From positions 1-64,000 of the forward strand of contig JAIKZG010000032.1 of NCBI GenBank assembly GCA_024682415.1: a stretch of DNA of 64,000 bases, read 5' to 3'. Origin of the DNA: Prevotella sp. GTDB lineage: Bacteria; Bacteroidota; Bacteroidia; Bacteroidales; Bacteroidaceae. Each line of letters begins with the position of its first letter. Positions within the stretch are counted from its first letter, which is position 1. This document shows positions 60,631 through 64,000 of the stretch, piece by piece. The notes beneath the pieces were generated by a model, which was not told the origin of the DNA, searched no databases, and saw nothing but the letters and a program-made list of their open reading frames with translations. The translations under genes were made by a program, and so were the position numbers.

Positions 60631-63600
60631 AAAGAAAACTGAATATAGTAGAAAGCGTCATGCACTATTGGCGCATAATGCTGCTTGTGGTTGTGGCTCT
60701 CATCGGCTTTGGCGTTTACTCTCTCTTTGTAATGCCGAAGAATGAGTTTCCTACCACTACCATACGCCAAGGCGTGATGGTGGCGGTGTATCCAGGAGCT
60801 ACGGCGCAAGATGTGGAGACACAGGTGGCAAAACCTTTGGAGCGTTTCCTGTGGGGATTTAAGGAGATTAAGAAAAAAGACACTTACACTAAGAGTAAGG
60901 ACGGAGTATGCTATGTATATATCACTCTCAACGATAATATAATCGACAAGGATGAGTTTTGGAGCAAATTCAAAATCCGCGCTCAGCAGGAAAAGGCCAA
61001 TCTTCCGCAGGGAGTGCTTGCGATAATTGTGAACGACGACTTCGGTGACACGAGCGCAATGCTCATCACGCTGGAAAGCGACACCAAGACTTACAGCCAG
61101 CTACACGACATAATGACCAATCTGGAAGACTCGCTGCGCACAATTCCCGAATTGTCTAACCTCAGAGTCTATGGCGAGCAACAAGAGCAGATAGGCATAT
61201 ATGTAGACAGGGATAAACTATCGGCTTACGGCATAAACACCGCCACGCTATTAGCTCAGCTGCACAGTCAGGGCATGAAAGTTATGAGCGGAAGCGTGGA
61301 CGACGGCAAAACCATTCGCCCTATCCACATCACTTCACCTCTGCACACAGAGAACGATGTGGCCAACCAGATTGTCTATTCCGACCCTTCGGGCAATGTA
61401 ATCAGACTTAGGGATATTGCCACAGTGAAGCGCGAATATCCCGACCCTTCTTCTTACATAAAGAACAACGGCAAGAAATGCCTTGTGCTCTCAATAGAAA
61501 TGAACGAGGGCAACGACATTGTGGCGTTTGGAGGAAAGGTGAAGCAGATTTTGGAACGCTTTGAGAAGCATTTGCCTGCCGACGTGAATGTGTTTACCAT
61601 TACCGACCAAAGTCAGGTGGTGGGCGACTCCGTGATTCATTTCCTCGGCGAACTTGTGCTTGCCATCGTTACGGTGGTAATCGTTATTATCCTGTTGTTG
61701 CCGTTAAGGGTAGCTGCCGTGGCAGCAAGCACCATTCCTGTGACGATTCTTATCTCTATCGGACTGTTTTACGCATTCGGAATAGAAATCAACACTGTAA
61801 CTCTTGCCGCGCTTATCGTGACGCTCGGAATGATTGTGGATAATTCCATCGTGATTGTAGACAGCTATGTGGAATATATCGATATGGGAATGAGCCGTTG
61901 GCACGCTGCCGCGCGCAGCTCAAGAGAATTTGCCAAGTCAATATTCTCTGCCACTCTCGCCATCTCTATCACTTTCTTCCCTCTCATGGCAACGCTCACG
62001 GGTATGTATCACGACTTCGTGGTGTGGTTTCCTAAGAGCATGTCGATAGTGCTTGGCACTTCGCTCGTTGTTGCCCTTCTGCTCGTGCCTTATCTTCAAT
62101 ATGTAATAGTGAAGAAAGGACTTAAAAAGGACGCAAACAGCAAGAAGACGCTGCTCGACTATGTGCAGGGCTATTACGACAAAGCCATTACAAAGTGCTT
62201 CGCCCATCCTTACGCCACTCTCAGCGTTGGACTTGTTTCCATCGTGCTTGGCGTAGTTTGGCTGGCGCATCTTCCGCAGCAGCTTATGCCACGCGCTGAG
62301 CGCAACCAGTTTGCGGTAGAAATATATATGCCAGAGGGCACAGCATTGGAACAGACGGCAGCAGTGGCTGACTCTCTGCGCGACATAATGAAGAAAGACG
62401 AGCGAGTGAAGAATATCACAACATTCTACGGCTCTGGCTCGCCACGATTCCAGACAGCATACGCCCCACAATTGGGCGGCAGCAATTTCGCGCAGTTTAT
62501 CGTAAACACCGAAAACGATGAAGCTACACAGGCTCTGCTCGACGATTACACCGACAAATACGCCCACTATTTCAAAGAGGCGAAAGTGAGGTTTAAGCAG
62601 TTGGAATACAACGACGCTACAGTGCCTGTAGAGGTAAGAGTGCAGGGCGAGAACTTAGCCGACCTCAATGAGACTGCCGACACCATAATGAAGCTGATGC
62701 GCAAGGATGGTGACTTCCGCCTCGTGAGAAGCAGCAGCGACGGCACATTGCCTGCCATTAATGTAGCACTCGACGCTGATGAAGCTTCGCGCCTCGGCAT
62801 TTCAGCCACAACGATGAGCCTTAATCTCGCCACACGCTTCGGCGACGGCATTCCTCTCACCTCGGTATGGGAAAACGACGACGAGATTAACATTGTGCTG
62901 AAAGAGCATACGAGCGGCAGCCAGAGTATCGACGAGTTTGAGAATGCCAACGTGAGCGGAATGCTTCCGGGCATGAATGTGCCTATGCGACAGACGGCAA
63001 GTTTGAAGCCGGTATGGCAGACAGCTACAATCACCCGATACAACGGTGTGAGAACGGTTGCCATAATGAGCGACATCGCGCGCGGAGTAAACATGAACAA
63101 AGCTATCGACAAGGCTATAAAGATATATGAAAGCGTGCCACATAAGAAAGGCGTTTCCATAAATATAGCCGGTCAGAGAGAAAAAGACAAGGCTGTAGAG
63201 CCACAGATCGCTGTAGGACTTGTGATAGCGGTGGTTATCATCTTCGTGATTCTGCTGTTCCATTTCCGCAACATCAATCGCGCTCTGCTCATCTTCCTTT
63301 CTCTTGCGTTTGCTTTGCCGGGCATGGTTCTCGGTATCGGCGTTATGGGGCAGGAATTGAGCATAACGAGTATTCTTGGCGTTATCTCGCTTATGGGTAT
63401 CATTTCCCGATGCGGAATTATCATGGTGGATTACGCTGAGGAACTTAGGAATAAACATCATCTTACGGCAAAGCACGCTGCCCTTGAAGCTGCCAAGCGT
63501 CGTATGCGCCCTATATCCCTTACGTCGGCTGCGGCGTCTATGGGCGTTATCTCAATGGTGATAAGCAACAACCCTATGTGGGGACCTATGGGCTGCACGG

Positions 63601-63704
63601 TGTTCTTCGGCTCTATCTTCACTATGTTCTACATCGTAACGATGATACCTGTGGGCTATTGGTTGCTTGCACGTAACACAAAGAGTTTGAAATTCAAGAA
63701 ATAG
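60627..63704 (+). CDS. RND-family efflux transporter permease (AcrB-like)
   Basis: 1025 aa; YPGATAQDVETQVAKPLE; TM segments; FGGKVKQILERFE; overlaps the adaptor gene by 4 bp. Confidence 0.96.
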   Translation: MKRKLNIVESVMHYWRIMLLVVVALIGFGVYSLFVMPKNEFPTTTIRQGVMVAVYPGATAQDVETQVAKPLERFLWGFKEIKKKDTYTKSKDGVCYVYITLNDNIIDKDEFWSKFKIRAQQEKANLPQGVLAIIVNDDFGDTSAMLITLESDTKTYSQLHDIMTNLEDSLRTIPELSNLRVYGEQQEQIGIYVDRDKLSAYGINTATLLAQLHSQGMKVMSGSVDDGKTIRPIHITSPLHTENDVANQIVYSDPSGNVIRLRDIATVKREYPDPSSYIKNNGKKCLVLSIEMNEGNDIVAFGGKVKQILERFEKHLPADVNVFTITDQSQVVGDSVIHFLGELVLAIVTVVIVIILLLPLRVAAVAASTIPVTILISIGLFYAFGIEINTVTLAALIVTLGMIVDNSIVIVDSYVEYIDMGMSRWHAAARSSREFAKSIFSATLAISITFFPLMATLTGMYHDFVVWFPKSMSIVLGTSLVVALLLVPYLQYVIVKKGLKKDANSKKTLLDYVQGYYDKAITKCFAHPYATLSVGLVSIVLGVVWLAHLPQQLMPRAERNQFAVEIYMPEGTALEQTAAVADSLRDIMKKDERVKNITTFYGSGSPRFQTAYAPQLGGSNFAQFIVNTENDEATQALLDDYTDKYAHYFKEAKVRFKQLEYNDATVPVEVRVQGENLADLNETADTIMKLMRKDGDFRLVRSSSDGTLPAINVALDADEASRLGISATTMSLNLATRFGDGIPLTSVWENDDEINIVLKEHTSGSQSIDEFENANVSGMLPGMNVPMRQTASLKPVWQTATITRYNGVRTVAIMSDIARGVNMNKAIDKAIKIYESVPHKKGVSINIAGQREKDKAVEPQIAVGLVIAVVIIFVILLFHFRNINRALLIFLSLAFALPGMVLGIGVMGQELSITSILGVISLMGIISRCGIIMVDYAEELRNKHHLTAKHAALEAAKRRMRPISLTSAAASMGVISMVISNNPMWGPMGCTVFFGSIFTMFYIVTMIPVGYWLLARNTKSLKFKK

Positions 63705-63728
63705 ACAAATTACATTCTTTTGCTTATT

Positions 63729-64000
63729 ATGAATAAGAACAGAAATATATTAATCCTGATGTGCGCCATTTTGATGGGTGGCGCACATCCATCTTTCGCT
63801 CAGCAGCATTTGTTTACGCTTGATGAGTGCCGACAGATGGCGTTGCAAAACAACATTAAGGTGCGCAATCAGAAGTTGAGCATAGAGCAGGCTGGCGAAA
63901 CAGAAAAGGAGATGCGCGCGAAGTATCTCCCCACGGTTAAGGCAGGCGCGGGATATTTCCACGCCGACAGGGACATAGTAAAGGCTTCGCTCGACGGCAA
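63729..64000 (+). CDS. TolC-family outer-membrane efflux protein (truncated by window edge)
   Basis: MNKNRNILILMCAILMGGAHPSFAQQHLFTLDECRQMALQNNIKVRNQKLSIEQAGE. Confidence 0.88.
   Translation, partial: MNKNRNILILMCAILMGGAHPSFAQQHLFTLDECRQMALQNNIKVRNQKLSIEQAGETEKEMRAKYLPTVKAGAGYFHADRDIVKASLDG

Noticed and set aside
1-64000. tRNA, rRNA, intact IS element or prophage
   Set aside because: No cloverleaf, rRNA core motif, transposase, integrase or phage structural gene recognised on reading.

Overview
This 64 kb window looks like a Bacteroidales, Prevotella-like, chromosome. The call rests on the TAnnTTTG promoters, the gene content and SLBB/TonB/T9SS-type proteins. Most of it is dense core genome: glmS, a purF-like gene, carA and carB, pgk, a MORN protein and glgB; ruvC, rsmG, ftsY, rimO, two HU-family genes, uvrA; a TonB receptor, PNP, thiL, an ABC-F gene, engB, thrS; and an AraC-regulated RND pump. 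An accessory stretch of about 11 kb (31.7-43.1 kb) holds the most unusual material. It contains (i) a non-coding array of 20-bp repeats at an almost exact 41-bp period that switches orientation, (ii) a ~170-nt interrupted hairpin directly upstream of (iii) a PLD-SNF2 helicase / Eco57I-like methylase / SMF(DprA)-like three-gene operon, and (iv) a HigBA toxin-antitoxin module bracketed by two 67-bp hairpin repeats. Other non-coding signals are a possible threonine-rich leader peptide plus terminator upstream of thrS, triple GNRA-type hairpin repeats at the left edge, a 75-bp tandem promoter-bearing repeat, and a lipoprotein gene flanked by 17-bp direct repeats. No tRNA, rRNA or cas genes were recognised. 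All family calls come from reading the sequence; no database search was run.
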